A stretch of DNA of 64,000 bases from the NCBI RefSeq assembly GCF_964340395.1, contig NC_135569.1, positions 17,646,257 through 17,710,256 of the forward strand. Direction: 5' to 3'. The DNA comes from Glandiceps talaboti (taxonomy: Eukaryota; Hemichordata; Enteropneusta; Spengelidae). The notes beneath the pieces were generated by a model. That model was given only the letters and a program-made list of their open reading frames with translations. It did no database searches and had not been told where the DNA came from. Position 1 is the first letter of the stretch; each line of letters opens with the position of its first letter. The position numbers were made by a program, and so were the translations under genes. This document shows positions 50,847 through 63,400 of this stretch, in pieces.

Positions 50847-51688
50847 TAGACTGTCTACAGTCGTTCGTGCCTATTTGCTACGTTTTATCTAAAACGTTGT
50901 GTCGCTCCGATCCGGAGCAATACTATAACCATGTACGGCACGAGCGACTGTCATCACTCGCTGTATCTCCCTTTCTATTACTTATTCATGATGTGACGTC
51001 ATGGAATTGGGCTTTACGCTATCGTATGATTTGCATACAGTTCACTCAACATTCAACACATACACGTACATTGCAGCGCAAATTTGACCTCGTAAATGTA
51101 AATGTACTATGATGGTCATAATCAAGTAATTTACCTTTCCTATCTTTCTTTGTGAAAGCTTGAAAACGTGCGGGTTTTTTTACATTTGTAAATGACGTTG
51201 TTGGATGACCTCGATGCGCAACATGGCAATTTCAGTGACAATGTCATACTCATATGCTCACTAGTCTATGGACATGGTGCCGTGTACGTGTACAGTCTAC
51301 TAGCTAGCTGTGAGTCAAAGGAGCTCAATTGGCTCCAACTCATGGACTGTTATCATGCATATAATTTTTCTTCTCTGAAAGTCTTTCACGTGTGAATATC
51401 CAAGTTTCTCCAATGCGTCTTGATATGTTAACTCGCTTGGTAACTCTGCCGACGCCATGTTGATTTTGATTGACAAGTTTTGAGAACGATGACCCCAATG
51501 TCAAACATTCTACAATAAAAATGTCCTTACTGTTATTGTGTGAGGGCGCAGCAAGGAACAACAGTCGTTCGTGCCTTTGGCAATCACAGTTCCTCTCAGT
51601 ATGCATTATCCAGTGCTACGGAGCAAAGCGACGAATTTGATTTTGATGAAACGTAGCAAACAAGGCATGAACGACTGTCGACAGTCTA
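50847..51688. mobile_element. Non-autonomous DNA transposon with 9-bp duplication
   Basis: TIRs of about 40 bp: TAGACTGTCTACAGTCGTTC (left) and TAGACTGTCGACAGTCGTTC (right, reverse complement), both continuing to TTTGCTACGTTT. GTACATATT flanks both sides (50838-50846 and 51689-51697). The motif ACAGTCGTTCGTGCC recurs inside near 51561. The 842-bp element has several CpGs and no transposase. Nine-base duplication and long TIRs fit MULE-type elements, by inference. Confidence 0.8.
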
Positions 51689-51779
51689 GTACATATTGTC
51701 TAGATAAGTGATATGGTCTACATTTTCTAAGAATGTCATCATGGCTGTACATATTTCCAACCTTGCGCTCTTTTTTTTG

Positions 51780-52557
51780 AACAAATTCTCATTTTCACCA
51801 TCATTTATTTGGCTATTGCTATGGACATGATCATGTTGCTAGGCATATTTGCATACATTTTTGAATTTTTATTCACTTACCTACCCATGTTATCTTTGTA
51901 ATATGCATCATCATTTCACTGCAAGGGTGTGGTCATAGTTGCTAGGGCCAGTTGTGTCAAAATGTTTTGGACACTGACTACAAAATAACACCTCCAGAAA
52001 CATCCCACCAAGTGTCAGCCTCAAAATTGAGATTTTTCGACATTATTTGCATATATTTCTGATGGGATCATCAAGTTGTGAATACACTTTCATCAACACA
52101 TCCCCAGATGCAGCCCAGATGCATCCCCATTAAATTTCAACCCAATGTGCTAAGTAGTTTTGGAATTATAGATTTTGACCAAAAAGACACATTTTTAGCC
52201 TAATTTGCATATCACTAATGGGATCATCATGTCGTGAATAATTATTAATCTAAACACCACTAAGAATGTTCCCACCCCCTTTTTAGCTCAATCTGCAAAG
52301 CACTTTTGGAAATATAGATTTTTGACCAAAAAGACACATTTTTAGCCATAATTTGCATATCACTGATGGGATCGTCAGGTCATGAACAATTCTTCATCTA
52401 AACACCCCTAAGAACGTTCCTACCAAATTGCTAACCAATCTGCCCAGTGTTTTTGGAGTTTAAGTTGTGCTTTGAATAATTTCCCAATTAGACACCATAA
52501 GTATATCCCCACCAAATACTAAGGCAATCGGTTTGGCAACTTTTGAGTTTTAGTTGT

Positions 52558-52602
<45 letters not shown>

Positions 52603-52725
52603 CACACACACACATACACACACATACATATATATATAAACACACATATACAGACAGACAGACAGACAGATACCACACCGTACCTATTAACAGTACTGAA
52701 TTATATTAGTTCAGTTGTGCTAAAA
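51780..52725 (+). repeat. Interspersed repeat family 1, near-complete copy
   Basis: 5' module (TTTGGCTATTGCTATGGACA), at least three core modules (GACACATTTTTAGCC, TAATTTGCATATCAC), (CA)n at 52559-52620, (GACA)n, then CAGTACTGAATTATATTAG, the hairpin arm GTTCAG and GTGCTAA. Confidence 0.78.
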
Positions 52726-52774
52726 AAAACCCCTCAAAATGTGCAGGAACACTAAATCTGCTTTTCAGAACTGG

Positions 52775-53155
52775 AAAAGTACATAATATAAGTTACTGGA
52801 AGACAGCTCAATGTACATAATATGAGTTACTGGAAGACAGCTCAATGTACATAATATAAGTTACTGGAAGACAGCTCAATGTACATAATATAAGTTACTG
52901 GAAGACAGCTCAATGTACATAATATAAGTTACTGGAAGACAGCTCAATTGTACATAATATAAGTTACTGGAAGACAGCTCAATGTACATAATATAAGTTA
53001 CTGGAAGACAGCTCAATGTACATAATATAAGTTACTGGAAGACAGCTCAATGTACATAATATAAGTTACTGGAAGACAGCTCAATGTACATAATATAAGT
53101 TACTGGAAGACAGCTCAAATGTACATAATATAAGTTACTGGAAGACAGCTCAATG
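52775..53155 (+). repeat. 34-bp minisatellite, about 11 copies
   Basis: Unit TGTACATAATATAAGTTACT plus GGAAGACAGCTCAA, very homogeneous, suggesting recent expansion. Confidence 0.95.
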
Positions 53156-55370
53156 TTCTAAAACAAAATTTGTTTCTCTGGACAAAGGCATCATGCTTCA
53201 CCCACTTCATAAAGTTGGCTTACAGATACACAAATAAAATGGTCATTTAAATTTTCCATCTGACTGAACTAAGCTAGATACATGACAGGATGTTTGCCCC
53301 ATTTTAGTACCCCCAAGGACTTGATTTTCAAGACCCACGGTAATACATTTTTTAAACAACAGCAGATTTCTTTCATTGAATACTTCCTCTTCTATGGTCA
53401 CATCGTATGTTACTGCACTCTAGAACAACTCCTCTAGTCTCAAACAGACTGTCTGCATGCACATAAACTGGTTGCTAAGCAATGCTCCTCAGCATCAGTT
53501 TTGTTAATTTGTGTGATTGCTCCTTGAGTTGTTCATCCATGTGTGATCTAATGACTTTTTTATCTGAAAACACTTGAAAATGTTCAAGTTCTTTTTTTTA
53601 CATGTCAAATTACAAATTGGGTTTCTACGATAATTTCCTTTTCTTACAAATTGATGGCAATGGAAAGATGTCTCTGGTCAAGTGTTTACTTGGCAATGTA
53701 TCTACATGATCATCCATTCCCTATGTGTGCTAGTACACCAATTATTCGGATTGTTCATACAAAAGCTTACTCCTAGCTGATTCACTAAATATAGTTTTAT
53801 CAGATATAATTTGTCCATAACAAACTTTGACAAGTTGTACAGAAAACACTTTTGAACTATAAAACACATATTCTGGTTTCTATGTGACTTTAGTGCTTTG
53901 AGCTCTGGGAAGAACAAAATGAAAATGGTGTACATATATATTGTTATGAATGTGTATTCAAGTGCAACATGGAGTTTGGTTTTTCATACAAAAATGCCTC
54001 TTTATCATTGTTTGCACACTAGTCACATGATAGCAAGGCTGAATGAACAAGTTGTGACCAAGTAATTAGTTATTGCCTCCTATCTACAAGCCCCAATACT
54101 TCAATCTTGATTTCTGCTCCAGGCTGATGATAGTTTCATCCTGGCTGTAAACTTCTTACAAAGGCTAACACATGTAATTGGTGTTGACAACTACTTTCTT
54201 AGGTAGCATCCCTTCCTACACAATCCATCTTGATGCACTGACATGTTGTTGGTACATGTAAGATGTGGCCAGTGATGCACTGACATGTTGTTGGTACATG
54301 TAAGATGTGGCCAGAGGGATTTGATTGTGCTTGGGTACATGGAACTAGTCCTTTCTAGCACTCAATCCAAGCTATCCACATGCCTGCAGGTTCTTTGCTT
54401 TACTATTGATCACTTGCACAGAGGAGAAAAAATTGATTGTTTTGTAGTGATGGGAAAACTAATGCATCTTAAGAACTATACAGCCCTACTTTGTGACCTG
54501 TACTAATACACCCAAACACTGCAAGTCAAATACCAATCCTTAAGGAATTATATTTGCAGTCAATAATTATTGAGTCAGGCCTCATCAGGAAAATACAAAC
54601 AATGTACTTGGATCTGTTATTTCCAAAGAGAGACGTGTTACATGGATATATGAAAAAGTATGGAGAAGTGCAAAAGTTAAGACTATTCCATAAGTAGAGT
54701 TAGGTTGAACAGCTCATCTGACAGGAGGGGCAAGTGATTTAAGTTGCCACCTATTACTAGATGATGGTAACTGGTATATAGATATCCAACTTTTTTTTTC
54801 AAGTTTCATAAACAGCCTAAAAAAGTCTAGGAAAGCCATTCCATAGCTTTTAATGTATCATAGTATACTTAACTATATACATATAGTACAAGGCATTTCT
54901 AACTCAATATATTGTGTTCAGAATGGTTATGCTTGATTGACTGTCATGTGACACTAGCAGCAAATAATCAACTTGAGAAGTGAATTGTTGTAGAGTCAAA
55001 TACCTTAGACTAACTTCATACACCAGTAATTGTATTATACACAAAATCTAAACAATAGAAGATAGACAATTATTTGTTGGAGTACTCAAGTAGAAATCAC
55101 AAACATGTTTCTCACGAAATGGCCAGAACCTATTCCACTTCATTTCATTTATCTAAGAGACAAAATCTAAATATTCGTTGTCTTGTACATCTCATCATGT
55201 AACTAAGGAAATTACTGCCCGTGATGTCTCTTTTAAGCTATTGCTAGGAAACAAAGGGTAAACAAATGAAGCTGGTTGCTAGGAGGTTTTCAGCATCATT
55301 AAGTAAAATCCTAATTGTATAACACCCTGGCTCTTTCTGTGCAGGGTCAACTCTATGATAGCATCTCTAT
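53156..55370. other. Least repetitive stretch of the right half, no exon supported
   Basis: A 44-bp direct duplication (GATGCACTGACATGTTGTTG) lies at about 54231-54315. Small frames (53702-53935, 54285-54506) have no recognisable features. Confidence 0.4.
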
Positions 55371-55436
55371 GGGGACATTTCCCACACATCAACCTTTGCC
55401 TATTTTTACCATAGTAAATACGATAGAAAATACGAT

Positions 55437-55830
55437 ATGCACACAAAGCCCCTTTTCAAAAAACTTCATATACTTGATATATACAAACAATATGAGTTTC
55501 AATTAGACATTTTTGTTCATGATGAACTAAACAATAAGCTCCCACCTAATTTCAATAACTACTTTTCTTTTATTGCACATGATCGTAATATTTGCTGTAA
55601 ATTGACAAGAGATCTCCATGTCCCAAAATATGCTAGCCGACTGGGCCAATCTTCAATTCAGTTTGCCGGCCCTATGTTACTGGAACAAAATACCAAATGA
55701 TATCAGAAGTATTCATGACAAGGAGGTTTTTAAAACAGAATATAAACACTGGATGAAGAGTCAGTTTGATTATTCTCATTTGTCATGGTACAATCCTATC
55801 ACCGTAGTGTGTTTAGTGTTATTAATAATG
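55437..55830 (+). pseudogene. Non-LTR retrotransposon ORF2 C-terminal fragment, frameshifted
   Basis: Two adjacent frames together read as the C-terminal end of a LINE polyprotein beyond the reverse transcriptase: KPLFKKLHILDIYKQYEFQL in the first frame (55437-55700), then WNKIPNDIRSIHDKEVFKTE in the second (55618-55833). The frame changes near 55675, between the region reading GQSSIQFAGPML and the WNKIP motif. The pattern (HVPK..R.GQSSIQFAGP.LWN.IP..I) is common in invertebrate CR1/L2- and Jockey-like elements as I recall them. The 5' part is missing, as in a 5'-truncated insertion. A (GTT)n run (55838-55865) and a tail of (ATTCA)n (about 56090-56112) follow as probable 3' UTR. It lies on the opposite strand to the receptor gene. 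Confidence 0.72.
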
Positions 55831-56112
55831 TAAATATATGTTGTTGTTGTTGTTGTTGTTGTTGTTTTTCTTTAGAAGTTTCTGATTATGTAAGGAGTAT
55901 TATTTAATGTGAACAACTGTACAGTCACCACAGTTTGATATGTAATCAACACTCTTGAAATCAAGTGGCTAGGCTCAATTAGTTTTTTCAAAACGATTTT
56001 CTAGTGTCTAACCCACAACTCTAAATTGTTTTCTTTTTTGGATGTTACTGTTTTAATACTTGTTATTTGTAGGTTTATCTCTGGGAATTAATTTCAATTC
56101 AATTCAATTCAA
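55831..56112 (+). mobile_element. 3' UTR and tail of the same LINE fragment
   Basis: Non-coding sequence after the frameshifted ORF, ending in TTTCAATTCAATTCAATTCA. Such short tandem tails are typical of CR1-like non-LTR elements. Confidence 0.5.
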
Positions 56113-56406
56113 GATTAGTATTACATTATGTCTTGAGTTTGCAAACTTTTTGACTATCTCAGTAGGTAGTTAGTGTATGCAGTCTTTGCCAAGGTTTTAG
56201 GCAAACCCTATTACCGGTAAGCATAGAAGAGGGTGACTAGTAAAATTCAGACCTATTAATCTAGTCTTTGGCAGAATTACTTGGGGAAATCTGGTCAAAT
56301 GATTCGCTGTTATTGACCAAATATTGAATGAACATTAAAAAAGCTTGGAAAAGTTGACAAAGTTCTGAAAGTATTTATGAATTTCTGTTTGTAACTTTTG
56401 AAAGAT

Positions 56407-56480
56407 TTCTAAATAAGATAAGATAAGATAAGATAAGATAAGATAAGATAAAACTTTATTGAGTCCCTTTTAGGGTAATT
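56407..56480 (-). mobile_element. Retroposon 3' tail (GATAA)n on the opposite strand
   Basis: On the minus strand GGGACTCAATAAAGTTTTAT is followed by (CTTAT)n. An AATAAA-like signal leading into a pentamer run marks the 3' end of a reverse-oriented non-LTR element. Its body to the right is not recognised. Confidence 0.5.
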
Positions 56481-56850
56481 GGGTTATCTGCTACAAAAGA
56501 ATATTAAAAACAGTAAAATGTACATACAGTGTTGTTACAGACCTGGTGGACTACATCTCTAGTCAGGAGGTTTTGTTCCATTTACAATTGTCATTACATG
56601 TACTTCAATACATATCAAGGGGAATATGTTAATAACTCTAGTACATTAGAGCTTAATATTCTCTCCAATCATGAATGGTTACTATAACTCTCAACCTTGT
56701 GAAACAGTCTGTAACAAGAGAAACAGCCCACCTCTAGAGGTTTAGTAAACCACTGTCAATTGTCAGATTGCATACTTTTACAAGGAAAATACCTGACAGA
56801 TATGAACCATCTATGTTTTAAGGGGGGAGTCAACAAACTGACAAACATCT

Positions 56851-57155
56851 TACAAATATACTCAGTACAAGCCAGATCTCTAATCTACAATACCAGACAA
56901 TATTCTTTGTGTTTTTGGCTAAACTTACAAATATACTCAGTACAAGCCAGATCTCTAATCTACAATACCAGACAATATTCTTTGTGTTTTTGGCTAAAAT
57001 CTTACAAATATACTCAGTACAAGCCAGATCTCTAATCTACAATACCAGACAATATTCTTTGTGTTTTTGGCTAAAATCTTACAAATATACTCAGTACAAG
57101 CCAGATCTCTAATCTACAATACCAGACAATATTCTTTGTGTTTTTGGCTAAACTT
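56851..57155 (+). repeat. 75-77 bp tandem repeat, about four copies
   Basis: TACAAATATACTCAGTACAA starts at 56851, 56926, 57003 and 57080. On the minus strand each unit holds GTATTGTAG, 31 bases, then GTAAG, an acceptor-donor arrangement. Confidence 0.9.
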
Positions 57156-57264
57156 AAAAATGATGACAACAAATAGTATTTTTGTGCTGTTTTAATTTCA
57201 ACTGATTTTAAGGGGTGTAAAATCTTCACATAATTGTTTGCATACGTCATAGGATAAAGATATT

Positions 57265-57360
57265 ATCACAAGTTATAATAATAATAATGTTGGTTTCTTA
57301 AAAAGCGCTTTCCCACTCCGTGCTCAAAGCGCTTTACAATTAGTAAAGTTATGTATATTA
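57265..57360 (-). mobile_element. Short retroposon 3' end
   Basis: On the minus strand TTGTAAAGCGCTTTGAGCAC leads through a second AAAGCGCTTTTTAAGAAACC to (ATT)n. The duplicated AGCGCTTT signature before an ATT tail is common in SINE and L2/RTE-type 3' ends. Confidence 0.55.
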
Positions 57361-57514
57361 TCCTAGAACGTCTGGCAACCAAAGAAAAGGGTAAATAATA
57401 CTTAATGACCATGTAACTTATAACATTTATTTTCATTTCATAATTTTGTCCAAAACTACTTTTTAGTATCTGACACAACTGTCATTATTCAATTCACTTT
57501 TGTATGATATATCC

Positions 57515-57750
57515 ATGTGCTATCATTTGTTAGGAACCAGTCATTATCATAGACTCATTTGTTAGGAACCAGTCATTATCATAGACTCATTTGTTAGGAA
57601 CCAGTCATTATCATAGACTCATTTGTTAGGAACCAGTCATTATCATAGACTCATTTGTTAGGAACCAGTCATTATCATAGACTCATTTGTTAGGAACCAG
57701 TCATTATCATAGACTCATTTGTTAGGAACCAGTCATTATCATAGACTCAA
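57515..57750 (+). repeat. 32-bp minisatellite, about 7 copies
   Basis: Unit ACTCATTTGTTAGGAACCAG plus TCATTATCATAG, nearly identical copies. Confidence 0.95.
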
Positions 57751-57904
57751 TTACTAAAGACAGTCTTCCAAGAAATAACATCTCAGGATAATCCATGTTT
57801 CCCAATAAATCAAGTTATATCCTACACACATAATTACTACAGCTGCTAACAGTATAGTTGGTGTGGATACCTCAAGACATAACAGTATTAAGCAGTAGAT
57901 ATTT

Positions 57905-58365
57905 TTCTAGCAGTGCCATTGTTTACAACTCTAGCAGTGCCATTGTTTACAACTCTAGCAGTGCCATAATTTGTTTCCAACTCTAGCAAAGCCATAATTT
58001 GTTTACAACTCTAGCAAAGCCATAATTTGTTTCCAACTCTAGCAGTGCCATTGTTTACAACTCTAGCAAAGCCATAATTTGTTTCCAACTCTAGCAAAGC
58101 CATAATTTGTTTCCAACTCTAGCAGTGCCATTGTTTACAACTCTAGCAAAGCCATAATTTGTTTCCAACTCTAGCAAAGCCATAATTTGTTTACAACTCT
58201 AGCAGTGCCATTGTTTACAACTCTAGCAAAGCCATTGTTTACAACTCTAGCAGTGCCATTGTTTACAACTCTAGCAGTGCCATTGTTTACAACTCTAGCA
58301 GTGCCATTGTTTACAACTCTAGCAAAGCCATTGTTTACAACTCTAGCAAAGCCATTGCTTAAAAT
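57905..58365 (+). repeat. Mixed 25/28-bp minisatellite
   Basis: Two interleaved unit types: AACTCTAGCAGTGCCATTGT plus TTAC (25-bp period) and AACTCTAGCAAAGCCATAAT plus TTGTTTCC (28-bp period), about 17 units in all, with hybrid units such as AGCAAAGCCATTGTTTAC. Confidence 0.93.
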
Positions 58366-58739
58366 AACAAAAACACCACCATTTTTCTGCCTACACTAGA
58401 TTTTATTATAGTGTAAGTTTTTGGTTATGTCTAAGGAATAGGCAGCTATCAAGCTATAGATAGATTCAACATGTTTTTAGCTGCCTCAATTGTAGTGTTA
58501 AGTATAAAATGATCACCAGAGACACACAAATAAAGCAAATTCCATACTGTCTTGAAATGGTGAAATGTACTGAACAGGATAACATATCAAATTATGTGAT
58601 TTGTTTTACATCACACTAATAACTTTGTCAGTTTCTTTTGATACAAGCTAACTGAAGAAAAGATCTCATTTTAATTTGAAGTGAATGTTGTTAAACTCTG
58701 TAACTTTTTTGCTTAAAACTTTAATAGTAACATCAATTG

Positions 58740-59130
58740 TATCGGACGCCCAGTCTGACGGTACAACAAATCCATGCTCTCACAAACCCTGCTTGACGCT
58801 TTGAGGCAAGATTTATAAATCATTATTTTATGTCCATACATGTATCAATCCAATCTTGTTTGTAGGATGGTAAAAATAAAATTTCAGCAACAAGAACCCA
58901 AGTTGGCCAAGTCAGTTTTCAGTGTACGTACTAGGCTCTTGCCAAGGCATTAGCAGTATATCACGTGGTATGCAAGGGATAATCTGATTGGTTGTAGTGT
59001 TTACATACAAAACGAATAAATTAGCTATGCCATAAATACAGATATAGTATATGAATGCATCCACGGCCAGTGGGAGGCTCGTTAAGAACGTTGCCTTAAA
59101 ACAGGTCGTGGTTTGCGACGATGGCACAAT
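58740..59130 (-). repeat. Interspersed repeat, copy 2 (inverted relative to 24.66 kb)
   Basis: Matches 24662-25035 on the opposite strand, including TATAAATCATTATTTTATGT and the conserved frame around SQTTTCFKATFLTSLPLAV. Confidence 0.7.
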
Positions 59131-59785
59131 CATGAATTTTCAAATGAACCAACTCACTTCAAAAATCCTTATAAGGCATATACCATTTTGTACAGTAGCA
59201 GCTATGAAATGTTTTAGACATGCTGGAATAATGTCTTGCCACCCACCCCTACCTACTCACAAAGATGGTTTCATCTCATAGTTTATTTAGCATACATTGT
59301 TGGCAAATAGGTACATATTAATCATATATCATTTTTTTTGTATTTTAAAACTTGAAGTGTCTCTCTGAGTCCTTGTTTGGTGATGACATTTACTGATTGC
59401 TGAAAGATAGACCTTCCATGTATTTCCTTGAAATGTAGAAACCCAAAGTTGTTTGCCAGTGAGGACAGGAAAGAATGCAATAAATCTACCCCCTGACCTT
59501 TTACATTTTAGTTTCTATCCAGAGTTTTACATTGGCTTGTGGAGGTGATTAAAATCTCATTTTCACCATATCTGTCTCCCCCTCCCCTCTCAGCCTTTTT
59601 TTAAATATTTTATTTCTTACTTTTAGGAAACACTGAGAGACTCAATAAATTCAGTCATACTCTCAGATGTTATATTTGTTTTCTAAATGTACTTTAAAAA
59701 CAATTCTGTTTTTCTCCTTGGGGATAAATCTTAATGCTGATTCAGAAGCATTCAGTACAGATATGTCTGGAGGACATGAAAGCAC
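59131..59785. other. Unannotated stretch
   Basis: No exon or repeat recognised; T-rich patches only. Confidence 0.35.
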
Positions 59786-59789
59786 TTTG

Positions 59790-60660
59790 TTTTAATACAG
59801 TGTTTGTTATGGACACATCTTGTGAGTTTAATACAGTGTTTATTATGGACACATCTTGTGAGTTTAATACAGTGTTTATTATGGACACATCTTGTGAGTC
59901 TAATACAGTGTTTATTATGGACACATCTTGTGAGTTTAATACAGTGTTTATTATGGACACATCTTGTGAGTCTAATACAGTGTTTATTATGGACACATCT
60001 TGTGAGTTTAATACGGTGTTTATTATGGACACATCTTGTGAGTTTAATACGGTGTTTATTATGGACACATCTTGTGAGTCTAATACAGTGTTTATTATGG
60101 ACACATCTTGTGAGTCTAATACAGTGTTTATTATGGACACATCTTGTGAGTCTAATACAGTGTTTATTATGGACACATCTTGTGAGTCTAATACAGTGTT
60201 TGTTATGGACACATCTTGTGAGTCTAATACAGTGTTTATTATGGACACATCTTGTGAGTCTAATACAGTGTTTGTTATGGACACATCTTGTGAGTCTAAT
60301 ACAGTGTTTGTTATGGACACATCTTGTGAGTTTAATACAGAGTTTGTTATGGACACATCTTGTGAGTTTAATACAGTGTTTATTATGGACACATCTTGTG
60401 AGTTTAATACAGTGTTTATTATGGACACATCTTGTGAGTCTAATACAGTGTTTGTTATGGACACATCTTGTGAGTCTAATACAGTGTTTATTATGGACAC
60501 ATCTTGTGAGTTTAATACGGTGTTTATTATGGACACATCTTGTGAGTTTAATACAGTGTTTATTATGGACACATCTTGTGAGTGTAATACAGTGTTTATT
60601 ATGGACACATCTTGTGAGTCTAATACAGAGTTTATTATGGACACATCTTGTGAGTTTAAT
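59790..60660 (+). repeat. 36-bp minisatellite, 24 copies
   Basis: Unit AGTYTAATACAGTGTTTATT plus ATGGACACATCTTGTG. It is a multiple of three and free of stops in four frames, so open frames of 299-320 codons appear on both strands. All are repeat artefacts. Confidence 0.96.
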
Positions 60661-60861
60661 CATCATCTCCACAGGAAAGAACTCAGGAGAAGGTAGGTTT
60701 TGAACAATGAAACAAATAAGAATGTTGTCTGGGCAATAACAATTGGAAAATGAAAATGACCTATCAAATTTGATATCTGTACTGGTACTAGAATTTGATT
60801 TGAAGATTCACACAAGTTATGAGGTTACAGGTAGGGGTAAATTAATCTACACAAAGAAATT

Positions 60862-61082
<221 letters not shown>

Positions 61083-62090
61083 AATGTGATATAATGACGT
61101 TTCATAAGTTTCTTTCATTGTAGTAATGAAGTTCTCACTCCCCTCAATCACCCAACTAAGTCTGTCACATTCTCTGTTCTCTCTGCTTCATTTACTAATC
61201 AAGGCTGCTCTAACTATTCTTAAATCTTTTCCAATGTTCTGCTCACTTTCATTCCCTATATGATGTTACCATGGTAATTCTATGCTAGTTTTGAGTAAAT
61301 TAGATTCAGGGTAGAGCAAATTAATTGTGAATGACTCTTATCCTATCTTACATATAATTACACCAGGTCAGATTTTGAAGGTGTTACCCTGTCACCTACA
61401 TGTGGTACAATCCTCAATTATTTCACCAAGGTTCCTAACAATGTTTTAATTAGGAGTTGTAAGTAGATAAATTCTACTAAGTTGTACTCCGTACAAAATA
61501 TGGCAATAAAGTTCATGGTACTAAAAAAAACAGGGTCAGGGGTGACAAGAAATGGAAATTTGGGAAAGACACACAGTAAACCTACAGTAACTCAATTCTT
61601 TCACCAACTATACAACATTAAAAAGCACTGTATATTTTACTTCAGCCATATCATTTCAAGAAAAAATAGACGGATTATTAACATAGAACAAACCAGCTTC
61701 CAAACATTGTCAGGTCACATGACAAAAGCGGCAAGCAAATTTACTGCTATAGGACTTATCGTACACATCCAATTGCATAAATTAGATTGGTATAGCCTAA
61801 TACCATAGGATTACACTGTGAGTGAGACTGGAAAAAAAGTACTTATTGATTGTGAAAGATGCACACAGCCATCATACACAATGGGATTAAGGTGTTCTAG
61901 TCATTGTTCAACCACTGTAAACATACAGACAGTATCCTAATCTAGAGATTACCGGACACAAGACTCCACTACCCTACTGCATCATAGATGGGGTAAACCA
62001 TTTGATTTCAGGGGGGTAACTTTTTATTTCTGAAAATGAATTTTCTCATACCAGGAGGCATACATGATGAATGTAGCTTATTTCAAAAGT
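61083..62090. other. Unannotated stretch
   Basis: The 108-codon frame at 61482-61808 (MYSVQNMAIKFMVLKKTGSG) faintly resembles LINE-derived text but I cannot support it. No exon seen. Confidence 0.3.
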
Positions 62091-62094
62091 AAGA

Positions 62095-63269
62095 GGTAGA
62101 AACAGAACTATAGCACAACTGTATTTGGATGTTGCTATAGACATGGTCTTGTTGCTAGGGATATTTGAATACATTTTTGGAATCTTTATATTTACTTAGT
62201 CACTTTAGTCACATACCCATCTCTGTTGTTATCTTTGTACAATATGCATCATCATTTCACTGTTGCTACACACATGGTCATGGTTGCTAGAGCCAATTGT
62301 GTCAAAATGTTTTCAACAATAACTGCAGAATAATACCTCCAGAAGCATCCCCACCAAGTTTCAACCCATTCACCATGCAGTTTCAGGATATAAGTTTTTG
62401 ACCAAAATTGACAGATTTTTAGACCTAATTTGCATATTGCTGATGGGATTATCACATTATAAATACAGCTTCATCTACACATCCCCAGATGTATCCCCAT
62501 TAAATTTCAGCCCAATCTGCTCAGTAGTTTTGGAACTATATATTTTTGAGAAAAAAGACATTGCATATCATTGATGGGATTGCCATGTCATCAACAATTC
62601 TTAATGCAAACACTCCTACAAACGCTTCCACCAAATTTCAGAATTATAGATTTTTGACAAAAACACATTTTTAGCCCTAATTTGCATATCACTAATTGGA
62701 TCACCATGTCATGAAGATTTCTTAATATAAACACCCTAAAGAACATATTAATGTTCCCATTAAATTTCAACCCAATCTGCTCAATGATTTTGGAATGATA
62801 GATTCTTGACCAAAAAGACACATCTTTAGTCCTAATTTGCATATCACTAATTGGATCATGTCATGAAGATTTCTTAACATAAACACTCTAAAGAACGGAA
62901 CATTCCCATTAAATGTCAACCCAATCTGCTCAATGATTTTGGAATTATAAATTTTTGACCAAAATGACACATCTTTTAGTCCTAATTTGCATTACTGATG
63001 GGATCATGTCATGAAGATTTCTTAATCTAAAACCTCTAAGAATGTTCCAACCAAATCTCTGATCAATCTGAGTAGTTTTGGAATTTCAGTTTTTTGACCA
63101 AATAATCACATTTTTTGACCCAAATCACACACCAGTGGGAAGATCGTTTCGATTGCACAATTTCCCAACTAGACACCCAAAGTAATACAGTCACCAAATA
63201 TCATGGCAATCAGTCCAGTGGTTTTTGACTTTAAGTTGTTTACACACACACACACACACACACACAGAC

Positions 63270-63322
<53 letters not shown>

Positions 63323-63400
63323 GAGAGAGACACACACACACTTTCATGCTTTGCCATGCCTATAGCACTACTGAACCTTATAAGTTCAGTTGTGCTAAAA
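62095..63400 (+). repeat. Interspersed repeat family 1, longest copy
   Basis: 5' module (GTTGCTATAGACATGGTCTT), then about five core modules of 110-150 bp between 62390 and 63060 (CCTAATTTGCATATCACTAA, TTGGATCATGTCATGAAGAT), a variable module, (CA)n/(GA)n at 63241-63335, and the full 3' end CCTATAGCACTACTGAACC, hairpin and GTGCTAA. Confidence 0.8.

Noticed and set aside
59734-60703. Four overlapping frames of about 300 codons
   Set aside because: Product of the 36-bp minisatellite, same reasoning; no splice or start support.
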